From NCBI GenBank assembly GCA_002077065.1, contig NAJO01000032.1, positions 248,001 to 312,000 of the forward strand: a DNA stretch of 64,000 nucleotides, in the 5' to 3' direction. A program made the position numbers and the translations under genes. A model generated the notes under the pieces. It ran no database searches, was not told where the DNA came from, and saw nothing but the letters and a program-made list of their open reading frames with translations. Positions 10,437 to 21,000 of this stretch are shown piece by piece (position 1 is the first letter of the stretch; every line of letters starts with the position of its first letter). The DNA is from Cryoendolithus antarcticus (Eukaryota; Ascomycota; Dothideomycetes; Cladosporiales; Cladosporiaceae).

Positions 10437-11182
10437 GACCCACTAATTCCTGACTTACCGGAGTGCGGATCGTGAGTTGCAGATCTCAGGTACGGGCAAG
10501 TGCAGCGGAAGGATGCTCATCCTTGACTGCAGTACTTTGAACTGTTGTCATTCCATTTCTTTGTCTCTCGGAGGGAGTGTTGTCACCGCGCCGCGTGATG
10601 ACGCGCTTGCTATCTTTCAGTGCACGGACGCGATATGAGCGCAATTCATTGACTTCACTTCATGATCTTGACGCCCACGCTGTACCTCGTCGCTATGTCC
10701 ATCCAAAGCTTGTCAACATGATCGATGTTACTTGCAGGCTATGATAGCTCGGGCACGCCATTCGTTTGTCATTCGTCAGTGCGATCTCACGGAGTTCCGC
10801 AAACAGTCAATTCGGCTGGCATTCTACAAGGCACCCACCGTCCAATGCTCGGTTCAACTTCCCTCCGGGAGCTCTTCAAAGATCGCCCGCCGCCCCGATT
10901 CGATCTCTCTCGACACCTCATTGTACGATGGGTCCATTCTTGCTCCAGTCTCCGATCTCGTACAATGCAGTACCGGGCGTCTCGCGCGAACGACAGTGCC
11001 GATGACATTATTCAGCGCTTTCGCCCCGAAACGACGATAAGTAAGGTAGGTCCTGATGCGGGACTCCGTACCACGACGGCAGAGTTGAGTCGTACTCTAT
11101 TCAACGTTCAGGAATTAGACACTTTTCATCACAATCAATCTCACGTTCTCTTCTCTGAACACCTCCCAAAGAGCTACTGACG
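10437..11182. promoter_or_regulatory. Divergent promoter region, NmrA-like / SDR
   Basis: About 0.75 kb separates the starts of two divergently transcribed oxidoreductase-fold genes. A 151-codon plus-strand frame ending at 11180 has no family features and is treated as noncoding or leader. No specific factor site could be assigned. Confidence 0.4.
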
Positions 11183-12237
11183 ATGGCGCCCTACGCCTAC
11201 ACCCTCCTTCGCTCCCAGCTCTTCGTCTCCATCCCGGTGCCTACCGAGTCCTTCAGCGGCCAAACAGTAATCGTTACGGGGAGTAATACAGGCCTTGGTC
11301 TCGAAGCAGCCCGCCATCTCCTGAATCTAGACGCCGCAAAAGTCATCCTCGCCGTCCGCACAATTTCCAAAGGCGAGAGCGCCGCACAAGACCTCATATC
11401 CTCCTGCAATGTCCCCGCAAATCGCATCGAAGTCTGGCAGCTAGACATGAGTAGCCGAGACTCCGTCAAAGCCTTTGCCAAACGCGCCTCCGGGCTGCAG
11501 AGACTGGACGCTGCAATATTGAACGCAGGCGTCCTGAGCTCGAGATGGAGCACGATCGATGGCGTGGAGCACCACGTAGCCGTGAACGTCATCGGCACAG
11601 TACTTCTCGAACTCCTACTCCTCCCCACACTCCGCCGCTCAGCCCAGCGCACTGGCTCGAAAGGAAGAATAGCCATCATCGGCAGTGACCTAATGTACAC
11701 AGCCGACCCCACCATTCTCGAAACCGATGGCAGAATCCTGGACAAACTCAACACCCAAGACGCAATCCCCATTGGCACCTACTACGCCCTCTCCAAGCTC
11801 CTAGTCTTCTACGCGCACCGCCACATAGCCTCCACACTCTCGCCTTTCTCGCCAGAGAAGTCGAACGTGGTGCTCACGCTCGCCACGCCCGGCGCATGCA
11901 CAAGCGAGATCTTCCGCGATGAGATGCCGTTCGCGCAGAAAGTATTCATGAGTGTGATGTTGAAGGTCATGGCGCGGACGACGGAGGTTGGAGGGAGGAC
12001 GCTGGTGCACGCTGTGAGTCCTAGTATGGGAGAGGGGGAGCATGGGAAGTTCTTGATGGATTGTGAGGTTGCTACGTGAGTATCGACCTGTTTTCTGGTG
12101 AACGTGTCTGTGGCTAATGCTGAGATAGGGATGGGTATGGCGTCGAAAGCGAGGCTGGGCAGAAGATGGAGAAGCGATGGAACGAGGAGCTGTTTGCGCA
12201 TTTGGAGAGTATCGCTCCCGGATGCACGAAGCTGTAA
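11183..12237 (+). CDS. Short-chain dehydrogenase/reductase
   Basis: NAD(P)-dependent SDR of about 333 residues. Exons are 11183-12075 and 12129-12237. The 53-nt intron (GTGAGT/ATAG) joins EVAT to DGYGVESEAG in phase. The cofactor motif VTGSNTGLG lies at about residues 30-38 and NAGV at about 113, with the active-site YxxxK as YYALSK at about 200. Overall it resembles the fungal SDR group related to retinol dehydrogenase/WW-domain oxidoreductase-like proteins. The substrate is unknown. The gene shares a promoter region with the NmrA-like gene. Confidence 0.88.
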
Positions 12238-12658
12238 AGATTCAGAACACACATGGCAGGGGCTGTGAGCACATGGCATGTTGATGACATTGCAAAGGCG
12301 CAGGAGGCACTTTGAATTTGATATTGTTGATACTGAAGCGTAGACACGCTTCCAAGAGCTGTATACTGGTAACGAAGCAAAACAGCCCACTAGACCTTCC
12401 ATGTCCCAGACAGCTTTCTCCAGAAACGCCATTCGCCACATACGCTCATGCTGTGCATATTGTACAAGTCTCCGCTTGTACGCCGTGTAGTGTGACAGTC
12501 CGCATATCTCGACACAAGAGGACACCTGAATCTCCGACATTGGCTCAGCTCCAGTGTCTCAGCATTAGCCTGACGCTCACTTGAGACGAAGCGATTGATC
12601 AAAGGGCCACGCTCACACCACCAGGCGACGACCCCAAGCAAACACCGCCGTCCAAGTT
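12238..12658. other. Intergenic, convergent 3' ends
   Basis: Between the SDR stop (+) and the CBF5 stop (-). Only weak shadow frames. Confidence 0.5.
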
Positions 12659-14247
12659 CTACTCGCTGTCGGCATCCGCTGTCGCACCCCCAGCACTAGC
12701 CCGCTTCTCCTTCTTGGCCTTTTTTGCAGCCTTCCGTGCAGCCTTCTCCTCAGCCGTCTCACCATCGTGCTTCCGCTTCTTCTTGCCGCCGTCGACAGAA
12801 ACAGGAGGAATCGCGTCTGCCATCTCAACGTCCTCTTTCGTGGTCTTCTCCGCGCTCTTCTCAGGCGCGCCTTCAGCGGCCTGTGCTTCGCTCTTCGGCG
12901 CACCATGCGAACCCGCGACACCAACGGTGCCGTTAACGCCGTTCTCGTCGTTGAAGTCTTTGTACTCCTTCTTCCACTCTGATGGCGTCTGCTCGTTAGG
13001 CTTGCCGTACTTGTCCAGCTTGCCACTCTCTTTCAGCTGCTTTTTAGTCACGGCTGTGGGCCCCATGCCCCATCTGCGAGGGTACAGATCGCGCTCCATG
13101 ATGCAGCGCTTCACCTTTGCTACAACGCCGTGATCGCAAGACGACATCTCGACTGTGGACATTTGCGCAATACCGATGGCGATCGCTTCGCCCTTTGTGG
13201 TGATGAGGACGATCTCTTCGTACAAGCTGATGCCGGACTCGTGACGCAGGAGACCGGGTATCATGAGTTTGGCTCCGTAGCAGACGGCGTTGACGGCGCT
13301 GTCTTTGACGACGACGCGCTTGTAGGATGTGAGGAGGGACTCGAGGGGTGAGATGACTTTGCGGAGCATGCTCTCGTCGCGCTGGTTGTCGTAGAGCCAC
13401 TGTGCGTCGAGGACGTCGTGAAGTGTGACCATGCCCTCTTGTTCATTCATTGCGCCTGACCGTACACGGCGCAGCTCTTGCATGTGACCACCAACACCGA
13501 GGAGGAGACCGAGATGCACGCAGAGCGTACGGATGTATGTGCCGGCCTCGCAGGAGACCCAGAAGACGGCGAGTTGACGGTCATTGTCGAACTCAATCAG
13601 CTTGCTCTCGTGAATCGTTCGAATTCGCAATTGACGCTTGACAGCTGAGATGAGCGGTGGCCGCTGAAAGAGCGCACCAGTCAACGTCTCGAGTGCGCGC
13701 GAAAGCTGTGCCTGGCCACCTGGTAGCTTGTCATGCAGACGCAGCACGCAGACGTACTCCTTCCCTGCACCCTGCTGACTCTTGACAAGACGAGTCGCGC
13801 GGTCAATGCAGACGATCAGACATCCCGTGACCTTCGGATCGAGAGTGCCAGAGTGGCCAGTGCGGTCTACGCGGAGCATGCGCTTCATCCATGCTACGAC
13901 TTCATGAGAGGAGGGGTTGGAGGGCTTGTCGAGGTTGATTACGCCGGAGGAGATGTACTCTTTCAGCTCTCGCTTCTCGGGGTTCGAACCAGCGGGGATG
14001 GGTGTGAAGTGACCGGTGCGGACATTGACTGTTGGAAAGTGTTAGTCTATGTAACTGTAGGTTATGGGAGTCTACCGCGCTGCCATTACAGCACATGCAG
14101 ACTCCCGGACACCATTTGCTGTGACAACGTACGCTGATCCCAGTTCTTCAACAGGAGCGGCCAGTCTGCGTAGTTAATGTTGGGCGCAGCGGCCTCTGGT
14201 TTTATGATGTACGCATCGTCGAGGGAGGAAGTCTTGACGAGCGCCAT
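12659..14247 (-). CDS. CBF5: H/ACA snoRNP pseudouridine synthase Cbf5 (dyskerin)
   Basis: Nucleolar rRNA pseudouridine synthase, the catalytic subunit of box H/ACA ribonucleoproteins. Exons on the minus strand are 14247-14133 and 14028-12659, giving 494 residues. The 104-nt intron (GTACGT/ACAG) joins KNWDQ to [12 protein letters not shown]. The TruB catalytic block [11 protein letters not shown] includes the catalytic Asp at about residue 102. It is followed by [16 protein letters not shown] and [19 protein letters not shown] domain follows (about 280-355, containing [11 protein letters not shown] and [11 protein letters not shown]), then the conserved RRWGMGP. The C-terminal tail is Lys/Glu/Ala-rich ([19 protein letters not shown]), as is usual for nucleolar Cbf5. 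Confidence 0.97.
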
Positions 14248-14603
14248 TGCGGGTGTCTGTCGCACTCAGCGTGTGCGATACTGTGTAGGAGATGTAGGGT
14301 AGCGATAGCTTGTAGCGCTGCTAGTGGGTACACGTGCAGGCTATAGCAATGTAGCGATGTGCCGTATATTATCCTGCGCTGCTCTGTCGTCTCGTCTGGA
14401 AATTTGCTGTGAAGCTCACATGCAAAACTGGAGAAGCTCCCGTCGATGCGCGGGATGAAGCCGCAAATGCTTGGCATGCGTCTCGCATGACTCGAGCCCA
14501 ATCGGTGCACATCTACGGGCATGCTTCACCGTGCCCGAGCATGACCATTGAAGTGGTCAGAGCATTAGGGTATGTTGGTACAGTCTATGATCGTACACTA
14601 TCT
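14248..14603. other. Intergenic between two minus-strand genes
   Basis: Runs from the CBF5 start to the PGS1 stop and should include the CBF5 promoter. No other feature seen. Confidence 0.45.
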
Positions 14604-16308
14604 TTACAGCGCTCCCCCAACCAATGTCACAAACCACATAGACAACCGTACATGCAGCCCCACTCTCCGCTCCGTCTTCATGAACTCCTCTCTGCCGACG
14701 GGTTTCGCATAGTCCTGCAATGCCTTCTCTTCCTCGCCCAGTCTCTTCTGCAGACCCTCATTCCTCGTTACGATCACAGCATTGGCCTCGAGATCCAGTG
14801 AGTAGCTTCGCTTGGTATAATTTGAGCTGCCGATCAAGCTCACACTTGGCTGCGTCTCGCCCGGCAACGTGATCCACAGGCCCTTGGCATGATACGTCCA
14901 CCCTGCCGGCTCATTGACAGTCCCTCGCCGCCACTCCTTAAGCGTGATCGAGGAGCTCAAGCCACGCTTAGCCACAGCATCGATGAATGATCGCGACATG
15001 AAGGTGTAAGCCGCAGGCAGCATGCCAGTGACGCCTTTCGAGCCGTAGAAGCCGTTGGCCCAGGGCGAGGCAGTGACAACAGTGCCTGATGCAGCGTTCG
15101 AAGTCAGCAGCAGGTCGCGAAACGAGGGCGTCATATTGAAGTAGCCGGCTGTGAAGGTCCAGCGGGAGGATCGAAGGGCTGGCGTGCTGAGGGCACGAAG
15201 CATGGAGGTCAGGGCTGGGAGCTCGTTCGAGGTGTCTGGGTTCAGGAGAGGCGTGAATTGGCAGACTGGATAGATTGATGTATTGCCCCGTTTTCCGCTT
15301 GGTATGGTTGCTTGCGGCTTCAGCAGCGTTGATAATGACTTCGTGGCCGAGGCAATGTAAGCCTTTGGATCGTCCAGAGGCGCAGGCTGGACATTCGTTG
15401 TCGGCCAAACAAGTCGAAATCCGCTCGAATCTTTCTCATCGACGATCACGCGATAGCTCAAATCTGCGACCGCGCGGTAGATGCCACCATAATACTCCGC
15501 GATCTCGGCAGACTTAAACACATGATACCGATCCTGTCGGTTCGTAAAGTAGTCGTCCGATAAGTTGGCACCAGACATAATGATCTCATCATCGACGCAA
15601 TAGAGCTTCATGTGCTGCAGGCCCCATCCCTCGTTGATGCGTTTCGGGATCACGGCCTTGCGGACGCCTGTCAGGTTCGGAGTGTGGTACATGCAGATCT
15701 CGACGCGATCGGGCCCGAAGTCACGGAGGAGGTATGACAGCAAGCTGGCACACGATGCTTTGGGAGCCTCCCGAGTGCCTCGTAGAGCGTCCGTAAGGAT
15801 GGAGACCTTGAGATCTGGATTGGCCTCGAGAGCTTGATGAATCGTAGCGACCAGCTCATGCTCTGTCTTGCCGACATAGAGAGTCGATAAGTAGATCCTT
15901 CGCTTTGCGCGCGATATCTTGTGCTGTAGTAAGGTCAGTGATAGAACTTATCGGAGATCTATATGTCGTGATGCATGCCTTTAAGGTCTCGTAAAACTCC
16001 GCTGGACTCTTCAAGATCTCGATCGCGTCGGCCGAGACATCGAAGCGTGGTGCGAGCTTGTCAAGCTCGTTTGTGATAGTCGCTATGGGCGCGATGCCCG
16101 CTGGCGATGCATTCAGGGACGCAGTGGTAGCGCTTTGCGTGCTGTTGCATCGCCGCTGGGCGCGGCACAATCGACGGGAGGCATTGCGGGTGCAGGTGAT
16201 AGCGACAAGCCTGTAGTGAGGCAGTGTGCGTCGCACGATCATCTGATCGACATTGTGATGTGTGAAGCCAGAGTCCTTGGAAGTCTGGCTGGTTGGAGAG
16301 GAGGCCAT
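14604..16308 (-). CDS. PGS1: Phosphatidylglycerophosphate synthase, PLD-type
   Basis: CDP-diacylglycerol-glycerol-3-phosphate 3-phosphatidyltransferase, the mitochondrial enzyme that makes phosphatidylglycerophosphate for cardiolipin. Exons on the minus strand are 16308-15979 and 15923-14604, total 549 residues. Both PLD-superfamily HxK motifs are visible: HMKLYCVDD followed by GANLSDDYF, and YHAKGLWIT followed by GSSNYTKRS. The N-terminus is Arg/Ser/Thr-rich (IVRRTLPHYRLV, RNASRRLCRAQRR) with few acidic residues, fitting mitochondrial import. The 55-nt intron at 15924-15978 appears to start with GC rather than GT. Splicing it joins FYETLK to HKISRAKRRIYLSTLY, the expected family order, and no usable GT donor gives an equivalent junction. 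Confidence 0.92.
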
Positions 16309-16420
16309 GCCAAGGATACCAATCTTAGTCAGCCGTGAGCTTCGGCTTCAATGCCTGTGATTGCCGCATCCACACCACAGCTCTGCCTTCCCACTGACTT
16401 GGAGGCTCACTGCGCCCAAG

Positions 16421-17169
16421 ATGTCGACGATCATGCGCACGCTGCGTAATATACGCCAGATCGGTATCAAGGTTTGTTGACATGCATGCAACAGGCGCAA
16501 GTCTCAGCTAATCATATCTCTCAGGAATACGGCCGCCAGATGCAGGTATGCAGCCCCTAACCCAAAACCGACGTTCTCACGACCTCAGGATGCTAACCGA
16601 CACTGTCTGGACAGTACATAGGTATGGCGAGTTAAACCTCAGGGCTTCTGGGTCGTGGCTGAATCGATATAGGCGATACAAAGGCAGGCGTATTGGTCGG
16701 CACGGATCAGACTGGCAACAAGTACTACGAGAACAATGCAGAGGAGCTACCACGTAAGTGAACATGGGGCGTAGGAACAATGGGAGTCTGAAACTGAGGA
16801 CGAGCGCAGTACGGACACGATGGGTAGATTACAAGAACAAGGAGTATGAGCCGTCACAGATCGAGCCTGGATGGTAAGCGCAGCGGGAACTCTCACATCT
16901 CAGGTGCGAGGTACTGACTGCATATCAAGGCATGCGTGGATGTCATACATGGTCGACAAGCCACCTACCGAGGACCCTCTTTTGCAGCGTCAAGTACGTA
17001 CGTGGGAGCCGCAAGAACACCGACCGGTGTTGACGATGTCGAGGAGCGCGTATAAGCCGTATAGCACGTGAGTTAGACTTGTAGCTCTCTAACGAGTTGA
17101 ATTCGCTGACAGACTTGCAGAGTCAAGAACAAGTACTCGGCGTGGAAGCCGGAGGCTGCTGCGCGATGA
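16421..17169 (+). CDS. NDUFA12: NADH:ubiquinone oxidoreductase accessory subunit NDUFA12/B17.2
   Basis: Accessory subunit of mitochondrial complex I. No long frame exists because the gene is cut into seven exons: 16421-16471, 16525-16545, 16615-16621, 16673-16753, 16810-16873, 16930-17067 and 17121-17169. They sum to 411 nt and encode 136 residues. All introns are GT-AG. Joined, they give the family core: RNIRQIGIK, EYGRQMQ, YIGDTKAGVLVGTD, GNKYYEN, LRTRWVDYKNKEYDPSQ-like, PGWHAWMSYMVDKPPTED, EHRPVLTMSR and AYKPYST, then a short KYSAWKP end. Exon 3 is only 7 nt (TACATAG), yet it supplies the Y-I-G of the conserved QYIGD. Without it the frame and motif are lost. Confidence 0.93.
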
Positions 17170-18009
17170 AGACCGAGATGAAGCAGGGGCGCGCGCAGAA
17201 CGTCCATTGTACATACTGCTGTATCATTGACTTCAGAACTTTTCAGTATGCTGCGCGACCTACCCTTGGAGTCATCGCCAGCTCGCTTCGTAGCGGCTCA
17301 AGAAAAAGTATCGCATGCTAGGCTTGCCAGCATGATGTTGTCGCAACTACAGAGGCTCTCGTTCCGCAGGCATCAATGCCGCTGTGCACACTAGAACAGT
17401 GTGATTCACGCATGAGCTGATGCAGGGTGCACTGGTAGCGGTGTTCGTATCTAGATGACTCGGACGCCGCCAACCGGGTTGGGAAGGTGGTGGGGAGCTC
17501 TTCAACATCAGCATCCAACAAAGTCTGTCCATATATATCCATTGGTCATAGTGCAATCGGGCGTCAGACTTGATCTCTCGTTGCGCTTGCAATTTCTTAC
17601 ACAGCGTATCAAGTGCGCGGTAGGATTGCATACCCTGTCGCTCAGAGACCATGAGAGCCGTTGTGCGCTCAATGGTAATGTGCATTAGCGAAGGTATGAC
17701 TCCTCTGCTGGATGGAAAGAGTGTGCTAATCGTCTACGCTTTGTGTGAAATTGAGTTCGGCTAGCTGCTGCTTGTCTCCCGCTAAGGCATTCGTCACTCT
17801 GCGTCTTCGATTGCTTTGAATGCCCTTCGTCGCCCATTGCGCTCTGCACAGTCGCTCTTTTGCTTCCTTCTATTCAGCAATCTGTCGCCTTGGGAACATG
17901 TCGAAATCGCAGTAGACTCAGATCAAGCTGCGACTTCACACGCCACTCGCATCACGCCTTCGGCTACACGACATCCTGCACGGGCATACATCGAACTTAT
18001 CGAGGCCGT
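17170..18009. other. Intergenic/leader upstream of ABC transporter
   Basis: About 0.84 kb containing the NDUFA12 3' end and the ABC transporter promoter/leader. A tiny 5-codon upstream frame occurs at 17898-17915. The transporter frame is open back to 17860, but those residues look unlike protein. Confidence 0.4.
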
Positions 18010-21000
18010 ATGGTGGCTATGTTCGCGCACTGTTCTAGTCCAATCTGGCGCTCTGACGACTTTTCGCATTGCTTCCGGCGCGACTACTTGGAGACACTCT
18101 TCCCGCTCATCGCATGCGGCATCTCACTTTTGTACTCGACATATCTGGTTGCGCGATCATTACAACACTCCCGGAGTAAAGAGGGATACAGCTTGCTGAA
18201 GGATAGTCGCCTGAATGGCGGCACCAACGGTCATCCTCGAGAGGAGGATGAAGAGACGGAGAGCGACGACGAGGATGACTACTTTGCAAGAAATGAGGAA
18301 TTAGCACTGCGGGGGACGAAGAGCCTGGGCGGCGTGTCCGTAACGACGATAGACAAGCCGAAGGGTCAGGTGTGGGTGCCGATAATAGAGGAGGTGTGCG
18401 TGGTTGCAGCCCTCGCACTGGAAGTGGTGTCTCTCGTGGATGGATGGGACCACAAGGGTCGGATAGCATCGATCGCACAAGTGGCGACATGGACATATTT
18501 GGTGGTGCTCACCTCGATGAGAGTGCTGATCTCTACTTCGAGTAAGTACTCATTCACCGGATTGTGGTATCAGACCGCATTTCTATACGGGATCCAATGG
18601 CTTTGCAACGTGCTCGTCTTCCGCTCGGCGATGGTACATCCGCGTTCGCAGAAAAGCGAAGCTCTGGTCAGCGCTATCTTTGCGCTCAACACCTTACTGG
18701 CGCTGATCGCACTCACCTCACGACGAGGCAATCGATTGGTTCAGCTCGACTACGAGGGCGAATTGGAGCCTTCGCGCGAGCCACTGGCTAGCTATTTGTC
18801 GATCATGACATTCAGCTGGGTTGATGCCGTAGTCTGGAAAGGCTACGTCAAAGCATACGAGATGAAAGACGTGTGGAATCTGGCCGCAAAGGACAAGGCA
18901 TCTGCTGTTTTGTCAGATTACCGGCAAGTCAAGAAGACATCTGCTCTGGCGTTTCATCTTCTCAAGTACTTCAAGCGCGGTCTTATCATCCAGGGATCAT
19001 GGGCTGTAATGTCTGGTCTCATTACATTCGTTCCGACTCTACTACTCAAGGCCATACTCGAGTACGTCGAGGACCCCACCTCTGTGCCTCGCAATGCAGC
19101 TTGGTTCTATGTGATCTTGCTGTTCGTCTCGGGTGTGGCATTTGCACTTTCTGCGGGCCAGGCACTTTGGATTGGTCGGAAAATCTGCATTCGCCTGAGA
19201 GCCATTATCATTGGCGAGATTTACGCCAAGGCGCTGCGTCGAAGAACTGCAGCTTCCGCCGACAAGGTCCTCGGGCAGCAGCAGGTGACAAAACCTACCG
19301 AAGAGAAGGCTAAGCCTGGGCTCATGGACAAGATACTATCGTTTGGTAAGAAGAAGAAGCAGGACGACTCGAACAATGTGCCTAAGGCGGCGATTGAACC
19401 GGACGAGGGACAGGTCAGCTCTGGAGCGATTATTAACCTGATGGCTGTGGACTCTTTCAAGGTCGCTGAGATCAGTGCCTATCTGCACTTCCTCTGGGCC
19501 GAGACGCCGGTGCAGTTCGTGCTCTGCATCGTTCTGCTCTATCGGATTCTTGGCTACAGCAGTATCGTTGGCATCGGCATGATGGCACTCCTACTTCCTG
19601 TGAACATGGTAATCGCCAAGGCGTTTACAAGGACGCAGAAGCTAATCCTAGCGGCCACGGACGCACGTATACACACGACCAACGAAGTCTTGACCAACAT
19701 TCGCATCATCAAGTACTTCGCATGGGAGCAAAGGTTTTTGGCCACAGTCGATGAGAAGCGAGTGACTGAATTGCGACATTTGCGCAACAGGTACATCGTC
19801 TGGGCCATTGCTGCGACAGTCTGGGGTGGTGCACCTGTTTTGATCACACTGCTTACATTCTTGGTGTACACTCTGGTCGAGAAGAAGGATCTCATACCAT
19901 CTGTGGCCTTTACTGCACTCTCACTGTTCAGTCTCTTGCGCATACCACTGGACCAATTGGCGGACATGGTCGCACACGTACAAGAAAGTAAGGTGTCAGT
20001 CGATCGAGTCGAAGAGTATCTCAACGAGCCAGAGACCGACAAGTATCGCCAATTGCAGTATGATGAAGTAGACGAAGAGGGTGCGCCAGTCATCGGATTC
20101 GACAACGGCACATTCTCATGGGGTGTGGCCGAGTCAGACGACTTCAAGATGATGGACCTCGATCTCAGATTCAAGATCGGCCAGCTGAACGTCGTCATTG
20201 GGCCAACTGGAAGTGGCAAGACCTCGCTGTTGATGGCACTGCTAGGCGAGATGACTCTTCTCGAAGGCACAGTCTACTTACCAGGAGGCAAGAGTCGCGA
20301 AGATATGAAGCCAGACCCGGAGACTGGACTTACCGAGAGCGTGGCGTACTGCGCACAGCAAGCATGGCTTGTCAACGGCACGATTAAGGAGAACATCACA
20401 TTCGCCAGTCCGTGGGATGCGAGGAGGTACAAGAACGTCATTGTTGCCTGCTCTTTGGAGCGCGATCTAGAGATTCTGGACGGTGGAGATCAGACAGTTG
20501 TGGGCGAGAAGGGAGTCACACTGTCTGGTGGGCAGAAGCAGCGCATCAGCTTAGCTCGCGCGCTCTACTGCAGTGCCAGGCACGTGCTCATGGACGACGT
20601 GTTGAGTGCAGTGGACTCGCATACCGCGAAGTGGATTTTCGACAAGGCACTCCTGGGCCCGCTGATGTACAACCGTACATGCATCCTAGTCACGCATAAC
20701 GCCGTGCTCTGTTTGCCGCAAGCTTCATTCGCAGTCGTCTTGGACAACGGGCGAGTCACAACGTCGGGTACTGCTCAAGAGGTCATCTCCTCGGGTCTAC
20801 TGGCGGAAGACATGTCGAAGCTCGACTCGAAGTCGGGCACAAGGCTGAACTCGACAATGCCTTCGCGAGTGCCGTCCATACACGGCGCAGACAAGACGGA
20901 CGACAAGCAGCCGAGCGGGCATACTTTCGAACTGGAAGAAGCTAGCAGCCCGCCTCAGGACGAGGCGCTGACAAAAGTCATCACCAAAGATATTCCCGGG

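Noticed and set aside
10725..11180. 151-codon plus-strand frame just before the SDR gene
   Set aside because: Arg/Ser-rich text without family features; overlaps the expected promoter and leader of the SDR gene.
13981..13992. GGTTCGAACC string resembling a tRNA T-arm
   Set aside because: Lies inside CBF5 coding sequence (AGSNPEK); no D-arm, anticodon arm or acceptor stem around it.
17860..18009. 50-codon N-terminal extension of the ABC transporter
   Set aside because: Residues are Arg/Ser/His-rich with no similarity; hydrophobic family sequence starts only after 18010.
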